Assembly (NCBI GenBank): GCA_033851265.1
Contig: JAWWOW010000005.1
Span: 248,001-312,000, forward strand
From: JAWWOW01 sp033851265
GTDB taxonomy: Bacteria > Actinomycetota > Actinomycetes > JAWWOW01
Length of the DNA stretch: 64,000 bases
Reading direction: 5' to 3'
Part shown: positions 25,071 through 33,329 of the stretch, piece after piece
Layout: each line of letters starts with the position of its first letter
Position numbering within the stretch: the first letter of the stretch is position 1
Notes under the pieces: model-generated
Told to the model about the DNA's origin: nothing
Databases searched by the model: none
What the model saw: only the letters and a program-made list of their open reading frames with translations
Made by a program: the position numbers and the translations under genes

Positions 25071-25555
25071 GATGCCGGACGCGACTCCAGCCACTCCGCG
25101 GCGAACGCCATCTCGTGACTGATCAGGTCGGTGAGGTGGGCAACAACCTCGCGGGCGAGCTTGCCACCCACGACCGGAATGCTGACCTTCACATCACCAG
25201 CGACGACGTGCACGGACCCGTGGCCGGTGGCGGTGATCGTGTGTGTGCCGCTCAGCTGAATGGGTGCCTTGCCTACGTCGACGAGCCACGACCCAATGGC
25301 GCGGTCGTCGCCGATCGAGGACCACGTGTCACGTTCGGTGAAGCGGCCGTCGCCGACGAAGCGATGGAACACGGAAGGGACGTGTGCCATCGGCAGTTGA
25401 CGTGGAACGGTGATGACGACTTGGCCGTTCTCCCTCGAGACGACGGGCGCACCGGCCCCGCCGTACCGCTCGTTACGCGCCGTCAGGAAGGCGGGATCGG
25501 TGAGTACGCCGAGCAGAACACCGGGCGGAACGAGATATCGGTGCTCCACGTGCAT
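25067..25555 (-). CDS. DUF2505 domain protein
   Basis: A 162-residue protein opening MHVEHRYLVPPGVLLGVLTDPAFLTARNERYGG, the DUF2505 signature; the family has a START-like fold. It ends LISHEMAFAAEWLESR. It overlaps the next gene by four bases. No enzymatic role is known for the family. It is divergent from the YqgE gene. Confidence 0.88.
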   Translation of the reverse strand: MHVEHRYLVPPGVLLGVLTDPAFLTARNERYGGAGAPVVSRENGQVVITVPRQLPMAHVPSVFHRFVGDGRFTERDTWSSIGDDRAIGSWLVDVGKAPIQLSGTHTITATGHGSVHVVAGDVKVSIPVVGGKLAREVVAHLTDLISHEMAFAAEWLESRPAS

Positions 25556-25578
25556 GGAGACATCATTCCTGCGGCACC

Positions 25579-26160
25579 ATGGGAGTCATGGACGAGTTGC
25601 CTGAGGAGCGGGGTTCACTCGCCGGTCGGCTGCTCGTGGCCGCGCCGGTGCTCAACGACCCGAATTTCGCTCGCACCGCGGTGTTCGTCGCCGAGCATTC
25701 CGCCGACGGCGCCCTCGGGGTTGTGCTCAACCGTCCATCACAGACCGACGTCGCAGAGGTGCTCCCGCTGTGGGACGTCGCCGTGTCCTCACCACAGGTG
25801 GTCTTTGTGGGCGGGCCGGTCTCGCCCGAGGGCGCACTTGCACTCGGGCGGATTTTCGGGACGCCTCCCGAGTTCGGATTTCAGCCGGTTGTCGATGGTT
25901 TCGGTGTCGTCGACCTCGACGGAGACCCGACGCTGCTCGCACCGCATCTCGCGGCACTGCGCGTCTATGCCGGGTACGCCGGGTGGGGGCCGGGTCAGCT
26001 CGACGGTGAGGTCGACGAAGGCGCCTGGTACGTCGTCACTGGCGCACCAGACGACGTCTTCTGCAGGCGTCCCGATCTGCTCTGGCGGGATGTGCTCCGG
26101 CGCCAGGGCGGCGACCTGGCGCTCGTTTCGACTTTTCCCGCCGACCCGACGCTGAACTGA
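25579..26160 (+). CDS. YqgE/AlgH family protein
   Basis: A 193-residue protein with the UPF0301 signature: GRLLVAAPVLNDPNFARTAVFV, GALGVVLNRPS, VFVGGPVSPEGAL and RVYAGYAGWGPGQLDGEV. ATG at 25579 or 25588 may start it. YqgE proteins are conserved but poorly understood; a link to regulation or RNA/DNA quality control has been suggested for relatives. It stands alone between divergent and downstream genes here. Confidence 0.92.
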   Translation: MGVMDELPEERGSLAGRLLVAAPVLNDPNFARTAVFVAEHSADGALGVVLNRPSQTDVAEVLPLWDVAVSSPQVVFVGGPVSPEGALALGRIFGTPPEFGFQPVVDGFGVVDLDGDPTLLAPHLAALRVYAGYAGWGPGQLDGEVDEGAWYVVTGAPDDVFCRRPDLLWRDVLRRQGGDLALVSTFPADPTLN

Positions 26161-26181
26161 GACTTCGCGGTAACCGCTTAG

Positions 26182-27354
26182 GTGAGTGAGAATGCCCACG
26201 ACATGGGAAGACACGGCTGCACTGCCTTACTGGGCTGCGCCCTACTGACTGCAGTCGCGTGCAGTTCTAGCGGCTCGTCCACTAGCGCATCGTCGGACTC
26301 TCGCCCCACGATCACCATCACGCCATCCAGCGGGAAGTCCAACGTCCGCCCGGACTCGGTCGTGCGCGTCGGCATCAAGCACGGCCGGATGGTCTTCGTC
26401 AGCGTCAGCGATCAACACGGGTCGCTCGTCCCGGGTGCCTACTCCGCCGATCACAACAGCTGGTCGACGAAGGAGCTGCTGGACCCGGCGATGCGCTACC
26501 ACGTCGCCGCTCAGGCCGTGGACGGCAAGAACCAGTCGACGCTCACCGAGGCCGACTTCCGAACCGTGGTGCCCACGCACACGCTGAAGGCCAAGATCGC
26601 GCCACTCAACGGCGAGACCGTCGGCGTCGGCATGCCGATCGCTGTCTACTTCACGGCTCCGGTGAAGAACCGCGCCGCCGTCCAGGAGCGATTCACCGTG
26701 ACTGCGGAGAAGGCGAAGGCGGGGGCTTGGCATTGGTTCTCCGACACGGAAATGCACTACCGACCGCCGGAGTACTGGCCGGCGCATGACCACGTGACCC
26801 TGACCTACGACATCGACGCGCTTGATGCGGGCAACGGCGTGTGGGGCGTGGAGGGGCGAACGATCGCGTTCGACATCGGCTCGTCGCACATCGGCAAGGT
26901 CGATGCGCGCACGCACTCGATGCAGGTGTTCGTCGACGGAAAGCTGGCCCGGTCGTTCGACGTCAGCACCGGCCGGGACAAGTATCCGACGACGTCGGGG
27001 ATCCACGTCGTGACGAACAAGAACGCCCTGCAGATCATGGACTCGTCGACGATCGGTATCCCGCGCAACGCCCCCGGCGGGTATTACCTGCGCGTGCCGA
27101 ACTCCGTCCGCATCTCCTACAGCGGCGAATTCGTGCACTCGGCGTCGTGGTCGGTCCGCGACCAGGGTCGGCGCAATGTCTCGCACGGATGCATCAATGT
27201 CAGCCCGGCCAATGCCAAGTGGTTCTTCGACCTCACGCGCCGCGGCGACATCGTGCAGGTGAGCGGGACGCCACGCCGACTACAGCAGGGCAATGGCTAC
27301 GCGGACTGGAACTTGTCCTGGTCGGAGTGGACGTCGGGCGACGCTCTTCGCTGA
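26182..27354 (+). CDS. L,D-transpeptidase lipoprotein
   Basis: Makes 3-3 cross-links in peptidoglycan outside the membrane. The 390 residues (GTG 26182; an alternative ATG is 26203) start with a lipoprotein signal, lipobox LLTAVAC with Cys27. Two Ig-like domains follow (about 45-235), then a YkuD catalytic domain with the motif HSASWSV...NVSHGCINVS, where the Cys of SHGC is the nucleophile. The layout matches mycobacterial LdtMt2-like enzymes. Its 3' end overlaps the convergent PAP2 gene by 58 bases. Confidence 0.94.
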   Translation: MSENAHDMGRHGCTALLGCALLTAVACSSSGSSTSASSDSRPTITITPSSGKSNVRPDSVVRVGIKHGRMVFVSVSDQHGSLVPGAYSADHNSWSTKELLDPAMRYHVAAQAVDGKNQSTLTEADFRTVVPTHTLKAKIAPLNGETVGVGMPIAVYFTAPVKNRAAVQERFTVTAEKAKAGAWHWFSDTEMHYRPPEYWPAHDHVTLTYDIDALDAGNGVWGVEGRTIAFDIGSSHIGKVDARTHSMQVFVDGKLARSFDVSTGRDKYPTTSGIHVVTNKNALQIMDSSTIGIPRNAPGGYYLRVPNSVRISYSGEFVHSASWSVRDQGRRNVSHGCINVSPANAKWFFDLTRRGDIVQVSGTPRRLQQGNGYADWNLSWSEWTSGDALR

Positions 27355-28142
27355 GACGGCAGGAACGGCGCGGAGCGGGCGTCGGCCAGCCGCCCGAAGA
27401 ACCGTTCACCGACGACCACAATCGGAACGGCCAGCAGGATCACTCCGACGCCACCGACGACGTCGAGGAAGAAATGATTGGCGGTTGCGAGCACGACGAT
27501 CACTGTCGTGATCGGGTACAGGATGCCGAGTACGCGCACCCACGTGCGTTGCGAGTAGCGGGCGATCATCCAGCCGCACCACAGCGCCCATCCGACGTGC
27601 AGCGACGGCATCGCGGCGTACTCATTGGTCAGACCACCGAGGCCACGCGGGGCGCTCGCGTCGTGCGACCACCAGCCGTAGCCGGCGAACTTCGCCATCG
27701 TGTCAACGAACCCGTCGGCGTCGAGCATCCGTGGCGGTGCTAACGGGGCGAGCCAGAATCCGATCAGTCCGAGGATCGTCGCGACGATGAGGATGCGGCG
27801 AGCGTGGCGGTAGTGCTCGGGGACGGAGACCAGCATCCAGATGAGCACCGCGGGCGTGACGACGTAGTGCATCGTCGCGTAGTGGTAGTCGAAGGCGATC
27901 GCAATCGCGTGATGGCTGCTCACAGCCGCATTCAGCGCTGCTTCAGGTGCCAGGTGCCACGCTCGCTCGAGGTCGAAGAGCCGGGCCGCCCGACGGATCG
28001 CCGCACCGGTCTCGGTAGGAATGAGGTTGCGGATCAGGCTGTAGAGCGCGTACGTGAAAGCGACCAGAGCAAGCTCCGCCCACCAACGCGGGCGGATGCG
28101 GTTGCGCGCCCGGGCAGGCGTCATCTCGACGGTCTGTGACAC
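27297..28142 (-). CDS. PAP2 superfamily membrane phosphatase/phosphotransferase
   Basis: A 281-residue protein from GTG 28142 with GGGAGGGG upstream. About six membrane helices are present. The PAP2 catalytic motifs appear as EYAAMPSLHVGWALW (first His region) and HFFLDVVGGVGV (second His and Asp). Actinobacterial relatives transfer inositol phosphate or dephosphorylate lipids at the membrane. The last 58 bases overlap the 3' end of the L,D-transpeptidase gene on the opposite strand, which is unusually long for this tight genome. Confidence 0.88.
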   Translation of the reverse strand: MSQTVEMTPARARNRIRPRWWAELALVAFTYALYSLIRNLIPTETGAAIRRAARLFDLERAWHLAPEAALNAAVSSHHAIAIAFDYHYATMHYVVTPAVLIWMLVSVPEHYRHARRILIVATILGLIGFWLAPLAPPRMLDADGFVDTMAKFAGYGWWSHDASAPRGLGGLTNEYAAMPSLHVGWALWCGWMIARYSQRTWVRVLGILYPITTVIVVLATANHFFLDVVGGVGVILLAVPIVVVGERFFGRLADARSAPFLPSQRRASPDVHSDQDKFQSA

Positions 28143-28244
28143 GTCGCCCCTCCCGTGATGACTGCTGTCTTGGCATGGTGCCACGCGAATCGCGTCGACG
28201 CAGCATGTAAAAGGACGCATGTCGCGAGGGGTCACAATGGGCTA

Positions 28245-28535
28245 GTGAGCCCATCCCAAACACGAACCTCGACGGACACCCGGACCATTCCCGACACCTC
28301 ACACGGGGACGGGGACCACGACCGGTTCTCCCACTACGTCCTGAAGGACAAGATCGTCGAGAGCGCGGTGACGGGGATGCCCGTTATCGCCCTTTGCGGG
28401 AAGGTCTGGGTGCCCAACCGCGACCCCAGCAAGTATCCGCTGTGCCCGGAGTGCAAGCGGCTCTATGACCTCGGGCCGGAGGGTCGGCGGCTGGAATGGG
28501 ACGAGCGGGCCGCCTCCGGTGGAGGCGGCGACTAG
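28245..28535 (+). CDS. DUF3039 domain protein
   Basis: A 96-residue protein from GTG 28245. The core DHDRFSHYVLKDKIVESAVTG, followed by PVIALCGKVWVPNRDPSKYPLCPECK, is the DUF3039 signature. Its Cys residues (LCGK, CPEC) suggest a single metal site. The family is almost confined to actinobacteria and its function is unknown. It ends in a CTAG shared with the stop of the convergent fumarylacetoacetase gene. Confidence 0.9.
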   Translation: MSPSQTRTSTDTRTIPDTSHGDGDHDRFSHYVLKDKIVESAVTGMPVIALCGKVWVPNRDPSKYPLCPECKRLYDLGPEGRRLEWDERAASGGGGD

Positions 28536-29755
28536 CGGGCGGGGAGCACCGCCCCGGCGCAGTCGCCGAAGCCGATCCGGGTGCCGTCGGCGCCCGGTGC
28601 GGTGGCACGGATCACCACCTGGTCGCCGTCCTCGAGGTAGGTGCGGCTGGAGCCGTCGCCCAGCGGCAGCGGGTCGCGCCCGTTCCAGCTGAGCTCCAAG
28701 AGCGAGCCCCACTGTTGACGGTCGTGTCCGGAGACGGTTCCCGAGGCGAACAGGTCGCCGGTGCGTAGCCGGGCGCCGTTCGACGTGGCGTGCGCGAGCT
28801 GTTGCGGCATCGTCCAGTACGTCGAGGCGTACGGCGGTCGCGCGACGACTGTGCCGTTGATCTCGAGTTCTAACGCGAGATCGAACGCCCAGTCTCCGGA
28901 GCAACGCAGATGGGCAGCGGGCTGGGGGTCCTGCGCGGGCGGTGGAACTCGCGCGGCGTCGAGTGCGTCGAGCGGCACGACCCACGGAGAAATCGTTGTG
29001 GCAAAAGACTTTCCGAGGAACGGGCCCAGCGGCTGGTACTCCCACGACTGGATGTCGCGTGCGCTCCAGTCATTGAGAAGCACCACCCCGAACACGTGGT
29101 CGCGGAAGTCGTCCGCGGCGACCCGCTGCCCAGGATCGGTCGGTACGCCGACGACGTAGGCGACCTCCACCTCGACATCGAGCTTTTCGGTCGGACCGAC
29201 GACGGGCTCCTGTGCACCCGGCGGCCGCCATTGACCGATCGGCCGGCGCACCGGCGTACCGCTCACGACGACCGTGCCGGCTCGGCCGTGGTAGCCCAGC
29301 GGCTGCCACCGCCAGTTGGCGGGGAGGGGGTCGGCGTCGGGCCGGAAGATCCGGCCGACGTTCGTCGCGTGGTCGAGTGAGGAGTAGAAGTCGACGTAGT
29401 CGGCCACCGTGAAGGGCAGCGCCGGCTGCAAACCGGCCAGCGGCAGCAGCGCTCCGCTGAGGTGCTCGGAGGGCGTTTCGTCGAGGAGCTCACGGAGCCG
29501 CGTGCGCACGGCTGCCCAGCCGGCTGGTCCCGCCCCCAACAGCCCGTCGAGGGTGTCCGCGGCGAAGGCCGCGACCGGGTCCGGGAGCGTGCCGCTCAGC
29601 AGCCCCGACCGGGCCACGGCGGCCAGGTCGAGTGCGTGCGTGCCGATCGGGACGACCACGCGGGCCGGCTCCCCGGCCGGGGCCGCCACGCCGTACGGGA
29701 GATTGGTCACCGGGAAGGGGGACCCGTCGGGGACGGGAGGCCAGCCGGACGGCAC
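28532..29755 (-). CDS. fahA: fumarylacetoacetase
   Basis: Hydrolyses fumarylacetoacetate to fumarate and acetoacetate, the last step of tyrosine/homogentisate breakdown. The 407 residues start at GTG 29755 (MPSGWPPVPDGSPFP). The N-terminal SH3-like domain, DFYSSLDHATNVGRIFRP, PLGYHGRAGTVVVSG and NDWSARDIQSWEYQPLGPFL are diagnostic; metal ligands come from the D(F)YSS and E/D residues of VEVEVAYVVG. No homogentisate dioxygenase is present in the window, so the rest of the pathway must lie elsewhere. Confidence 0.93.
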   Translation of the reverse strand: MPSGWPPVPDGSPFPVTNLPYGVAAPAGEPARVVVPIGTHALDLAAVARSGLLSGTLPDPVAAFAADTLDGLLGAGPAGWAAVRTRLRELLDETPSEHLSGALLPLAGLQPALPFTVADYVDFYSSLDHATNVGRIFRPDADPLPANWRWQPLGYHGRAGTVVVSGTPVRRPIGQWRPPGAQEPVVGPTEKLDVEVEVAYVVGVPTDPGQRVAADDFRDHVFGVVLLNDWSARDIQSWEYQPLGPFLGKSFATTISPWVVPLDALDAARVPPPAQDPQPAAHLRCSGDWAFDLALELEINGTVVARPPYASTYWTMPQQLAHATSNGARLRTGDLFASGTVSGHDRQQWGSLLELSWNGRDPLPLGDGSSRTYLEDGDQVVIRATAPGADGTRIGFGDCAGAVLPAR

Positions 29756-29840
29756 CCCCCGACAGTATCCGGGGCTCAAGTTTCTGGCGGTACGGCCGAA
29801 TTACAAGTGTGTGATTCCCCCTACCCGCCAGGAGTCGACA

Positions 29841-30041
29841 ATGAGCACCCCCGCCGATTTGCCCGCGATCCTGCTCGCCCGCGCTTGTCTTGCCGCGGGA
29901 GTCCCGCTCACCCTTCTGCTCGATCTGGCTGCCGACGAGATCGACTCGGCGGAGATTTTCGCCGTTGAACAGGTCACCGCGATGGCAGCTCGCGAGCGGG
30001 CCATCACAAATCAGGGCAAGCGGAACAGTGAGATCGCCTGA
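29841..30041 (+). CDS. small hypothetical protein
   Basis: A 66-residue protein from ATG 29841 with AGGAG upstream. It contains an alanine/leucine-rich helical stretch (ILLARACLAAGVPLTLLLDLAADEI) that may be amphipathic rather than a true membrane helix. No family recognised. Start signal and codon pattern make it likely real. Confidence 0.6.
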   Translation: MSTPADLPAILLARACLAAGVPLTLLLDLAADEIDSAEIFAVEQVTAMAARERAITNQGKRNSEIA

Positions 30042-30130
30042 TCAGCTCTTGTGGCGCTGGCCGTCGTGAGTCACCCTGTACGACCTATGCGGGCGCCACG
30101 CGGTGCGCCCACCCGGCGAAAGGTCACCGG

Positions 30131-30613
30131 ATGGACGCACTCAGGCTTGTCGAGCCCTTGGCTGACGCCAATCCCGTAGCACCCCTTGAAGTCGCCGGCT
30201 GGACCGACATTCGGGATGCCGTGCTCGACCTCGAGGCCGCGGTGGCGGCTCCGGCGCCCGGCCCAGGCTGGGTCACGGGTGTGGGCGCAGGCCTGCGCCG
30301 GCTGGCCGAGGATCTGGCCGCCCACGCAGCCATGGAGGACGGTCCGGGTGGGCTCTATCGCCGGGTGCTCTCCGATGCCCCTCGCCTGGCCGGCGAGGTA
30401 CGCCGGCTGCGCGCCGAGATCGACGAGATCTCCGGCTTCGTCACCTGGCTGCTCGCCGTCGTGGCAGCAGGACCGGTCTCGCAGGGGGTGGACTGGCGGC
30501 TCGACGTCCGTGAGGACGTCAACGTCATCATCGGCCGCCTGATCCGGCACCGGCAGTACGACGCCGACCTGATCTACGAGGCCTACACGGTCGACGTCGG
30601 CGACGCGGACTGA
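30131..30613 (+). CDS. hemerythrin-like helical protein, function unknown
   Basis: A 160-residue, probably four-helix protein. Elements such as LAEDLAAHAAMEDGPGGLYRRVL and RLIRHRQYDADLIYEAYTVDVG recall hemerythrin/HHE-like actinobacterial proteins that often end in EAY-x-x-D-[IV]-G, but most of the iron-binding His residues of true hemerythrins are not evident. Its 3' end overlaps the convergent PLP-enzyme gene by 31 bases. No function can be assigned. Confidence 0.7.
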   Translation: MDALRLVEPLADANPVAPLEVAGWTDIRDAVLDLEAAVAAPAPGPGWVTGVGAGLRRLAEDLAAHAAMEDGPGGLYRRVLSDAPRLAGEVRRLRAEIDEISGFVTWLLAVVAAGPVSQGVDWRLDVREDVNVIIGRLIRHRQYDADLIYEAYTVDVGDAD

Positions 30614-32298
30614 ACGCTCGCCGCCGGTAGCTCGAACCACCGCAACGCCTCGAAGTCGGCAGTCAGTCCGCACGCGCTCGGGTCGTACGTCGCCGCGGCC
30701 GCATCGCTGTGCCGACTCGCGAGCAACGCGCGCGCTGACTCGAGGTATTCGGCCAGCGCACTTTCCGGCGCTCGTGCGGTGTGCGGCGGGTAGCGCAAGG
30801 CACCGTCGGCGTCGTAGGTGATGTCGTGCAACCGCAGTGGCGGCTCGACGGGGCCGTTGCGGTGATGCCACAGCCCGGTCTCTGGATCGAACGTGTAGTC
30901 GGGCAGCAGCCGCCAACCGTCGTTCGCGACGAGGTGCACGGCCGCGACGACGTAGTCGAACACGGCCTCGCTGATGAAGTAGTTGAAGTTCACTCGGACC
31001 CAGCCAGGCTTGATGCCTTCACAGCCGAGTGCGATCTCGCGTTCGAACTCGTGCGATCGGTCGAGGTCGATGCCGAGGAGGCGGTGACCGTATGGCCCGG
31101 CGCACGAGCAGCCACCTCGGGACTGGATCCCGAACAAGTCGTTGAGGACGGACACGACGAAGTTGTGGTGGAGGTACGCCGCTGCGCCATCCGACTTCAC
31201 GACGAAACTGACGATCGACAACCGCTCCGCTTCGACGTTGCCGAGAATCTCGATCCGCGGGTTCGCCGACCACGACGCGACAGCACGGCGTAGGAAGTCC
31301 TCTTCCTTCGCACGGATCACGGCGGTGCCGACCGCTTCCTTCAACTGGAACACGAGCCCGGCGCGGATGGACTCGACGATGGCGGGCGTGCCGCCCTCCT
31401 CCCGCGCGATCGGGTCGTCGAGGTAGCGATGCTCCTCCGGATTGACGTAGGCGACGGTCCCGCCGCCGGGCACCGTTGGCACGCGGTTGCGGACGAGATC
31501 CCGGCGTACGACGAGAACTCCCGGCGTGCCCGGGCCACCGATGAACTTGTGTGGCGACAGGAACATCGCATCCATCGGGGCGTCCGGCGCGCTGAAGTCC
31601 ATGTCGACATAGGGGGCCGCGGCCGCGTAGTCCCAGAACGACAGTGCGCCGTGCTCGTGCAACAACGCCGTGATGCGTCGGGTATTCGTGACGATTCCCG
31701 TCACGTTCGACGCCGCGGAGAAGGACCCGATCCGCAGCGGCCGGTCGGCGTACTCCACGAGCGCCGACTTCAACGCATCGATGTCGATGTGCCCGTCGCG
31801 GTCCTCGGGGATCACCACGACATCGGCGATGGACTCGCGCCAGGGCAGCTCGTTCGAGTGGTGCTCGAACGGGCCGATGAAAACGACGGGGCGTTCAGCG
31901 GGCGGGATCTGTGACGTGAGGTCGTAGCGATCGTCGAGCTCGGCAGGAATGCGCAGGCCCAGGATCCCGACCATCTTGTCGATCGCCGCGGTACTGCCCG
32001 AGCCGCAGAAGAGGACCAGTGTGTCCTCGCCCCCGCCGACCGAGTCTCGGATGACGCGGCGGGCATCTTCGCGCAACCGCGTCGTCTGCAGCCCGGTGCC
32101 GCTCGACTCGGTGTGCGTGTTCGCATACCGCGGCAGCACCTCGCGCCGAATGAAGTCCTCGATGAAGTCGAGCGCCCTTCCCGACGCTGTGTAGTCGGCA
32201 TACGTCATCCGGCGCGGGCCGTACGGCCCTTCGAGCACCTGGTCGTCACCGATGATCGCGTCCCGGATCCGTTGCAGGAGGGGGGGATCCGGGCGCAT
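30583..32298 (-). CDS. class V aminotransferase / cysteine desulfurase-like PLP enzyme
   Basis: A 571-residue fold-type I PLP enzyme from ATG 32298 (MRPDPPLLQRIRDAIIG). It contains LPRYANTHTESSGTG, FCGSGSTAAIDKMV, the PLP Lys in FLSPHKFIGGPGTPG and a Cys-containing GIQSRGGCSCAGPYGHRLLG loop in the place of the desulfurase active site. It is longer than IscS/SufS (about 400 residues), with an extra C-terminal region of about 100 residues. It could mobilise sulfur or act on another amino substrate; the direct product is unknown. No sulfur-assembly genes adjoin it. Confidence 0.82.
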   Translation of the reverse strand: MRPDPPLLQRIRDAIIGDDQVLEGPYGPRRMTYADYTASGRALDFIEDFIRREVLPRYANTHTESSGTGLQTTRLREDARRVIRDSVGGGEDTLVLFCGSGSTAAIDKMVGILGLRIPAELDDRYDLTSQIPPAERPVVFIGPFEHHSNELPWRESIADVVVIPEDRDGHIDIDALKSALVEYADRPLRIGSFSAASNVTGIVTNTRRITALLHEHGALSFWDYAAAAPYVDMDFSAPDAPMDAMFLSPHKFIGGPGTPGVLVVRRDLVRNRVPTVPGGGTVAYVNPEEHRYLDDPIAREEGGTPAIVESIRAGLVFQLKEAVGTAVIRAKEEDFLRRAVASWSANPRIEILGNVEAERLSIVSFVVKSDGAAAYLHHNFVVSVLNDLFGIQSRGGCSCAGPYGHRLLGIDLDRSHEFEREIALGCEGIKPGWVRVNFNYFISEAVFDYVVAAVHLVANDGWRLLPDYTFDPETGLWHHRNGPVEPPLRLHDITYDADGALRYPPHTARAPESALAEYLESARALLASRHSDAAAATYDPSACGLTADFEALRWFELPAASVQSASPTSTV

Positions 32299-32400
32299 GT
32301 TCCGAAGGTACGCGGGTGTGGTTAATCGGACGACAAGCTCACACCGGGACATCCGCCCGTCGTGGCCTGTCAGAGCCCGTTTGTTCCGTATCCTGCAATC

Positions 32401-32829
32401 GTGGCGAGGACGCAGCGGGCGGAAAGGGTTCTCCCGTGCGAACCCCGCAGCGCCGCACTTGCCCGACGCTTCGTTGAGGAAACCCTCCACGCGTGGCACT
32501 GGTCAGACAGCGACGACGACATCGTGACCTTATTGGTGAGCGAGCTCGTGACCAATGCGCTGCTGCACGCACGTTCGGAAGTGCGCGTCCGGGTCAGCCG
32601 CACGGGTAGCCGGATCCGCGTGGCAGTCGAAGACCAAGCCACGCGCCAGCCCGCTCGGCGTGGACACACCGCCGGAAGTACGACCGGCCGTGGGCTCGAT
32701 CTCGTCGAGGCGTTGGCCGCTGACTGGGGCGTCGAGACCGTGCGCGGTGGCAAGGCCGTGTGGTTCGAGCTCGAAGCATCCTCAGAGGACAACGATCGCT
32801 GGGTCGGATCCGGGCGAGGAAGCCGATGA
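32401..32829 (+). CDS. RsbW-like ATP-binding anti-sigma regulator
   Basis: A 142-residue single GHKL ATPase domain from GTG 32401. The N-box is LLVSELVTNALLHA, the D-box VAVEDQATRQP and the G-box GRGLDLVEALAADWGV. Such stand-alone kinases hold sigma factors or phosphorylate anti-anti-sigma proteins. Its stop overlaps the start of the next gene (ATGA), so the next gene product may be its dedicated partner. Confidence 0.85.
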   Translation: MARTQRAERVLPCEPRSAALARRFVEETLHAWHWSDSDDDIVTLLVSELVTNALLHARSEVRVRVSRTGSRIRVAVEDQATRQPARRGHTAGSTTGRGLDLVEALAADWGVETVRGGKAVWFELEASSEDNDRWVGSGRGSR

Positions 32830-33329
32830 CGCACCAGTCCCGGCGCACCAAGCAGAACACCGTGACGGTCGTGTTGCGCGACGCGCCCATCGAGGTGCTT
32901 ACTCGCGCGAATGAGCATCAGGCCGAACTCATCCGCGAGTTCACGTTGCTCGCGATGGGCGCGGTGACCGAGCAGAGCGGTTCCCAGGTGCCGCCGGGTT
33001 TGGACGCGCTGATCCATGAGCTGGAGGCGCGCGATCCCGACGCCGAGACCGTCGCGCGGCAACAGCAGGACGCCGCAGTCGCGCGGGGCGCCTCATCGGT
33101 CACGCTCACCATGCAGGTTCCCCCGTCGGCCGCCAAGGCCGCGCTCCGGCTGCGCGATGCCCTCAAGCGTGCCGACGAGTTCTGCCGGTCGGGTGAATTG
33201 CTGACCTTGGCGCCGCGGCACGACATCATCGCCCTGCGTGAGTGGTACCTCGAAGAGTTCGATCGCCAGATTGCGGGGGAATCCCCTCTGTCGTGGCCCG
33301 AATACCTGACGAAGCACTCAACCGGCTGA
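32826..33329 (+). CDS. conserved protein coupled to the RsbW-like kinase, function unknown
   Basis: A 167-residue, mostly helical protein from ATG 32826. The N-terminal half (VTVVLRDAPIEVLTRANEHQAELIREFTLLAM) is followed by a basic middle and the C-terminal RDALKRADEFCRSGELLTL and WYLEEFDRQIAGESPLSWPEYL. Proteins with this C-terminal pattern sit next to RsbW-like ATPases in many actinobacteria as far as I recall. It may be the sigma-regulatory partner of the upstream kinase, but no activity is established. Confidence 0.7.
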   Translation: MTHQSRRTKQNTVTVVLRDAPIEVLTRANEHQAELIREFTLLAMGAVTEQSGSQVPPGLDALIHELEARDPDAETVARQQQDAAVARGASSVTLTMQVPPSAAKAALRLRDALKRADEFCRSGELLTLAPRHDIIALREWYLEEFDRQIAGESPLSWPEYLTKHSTG

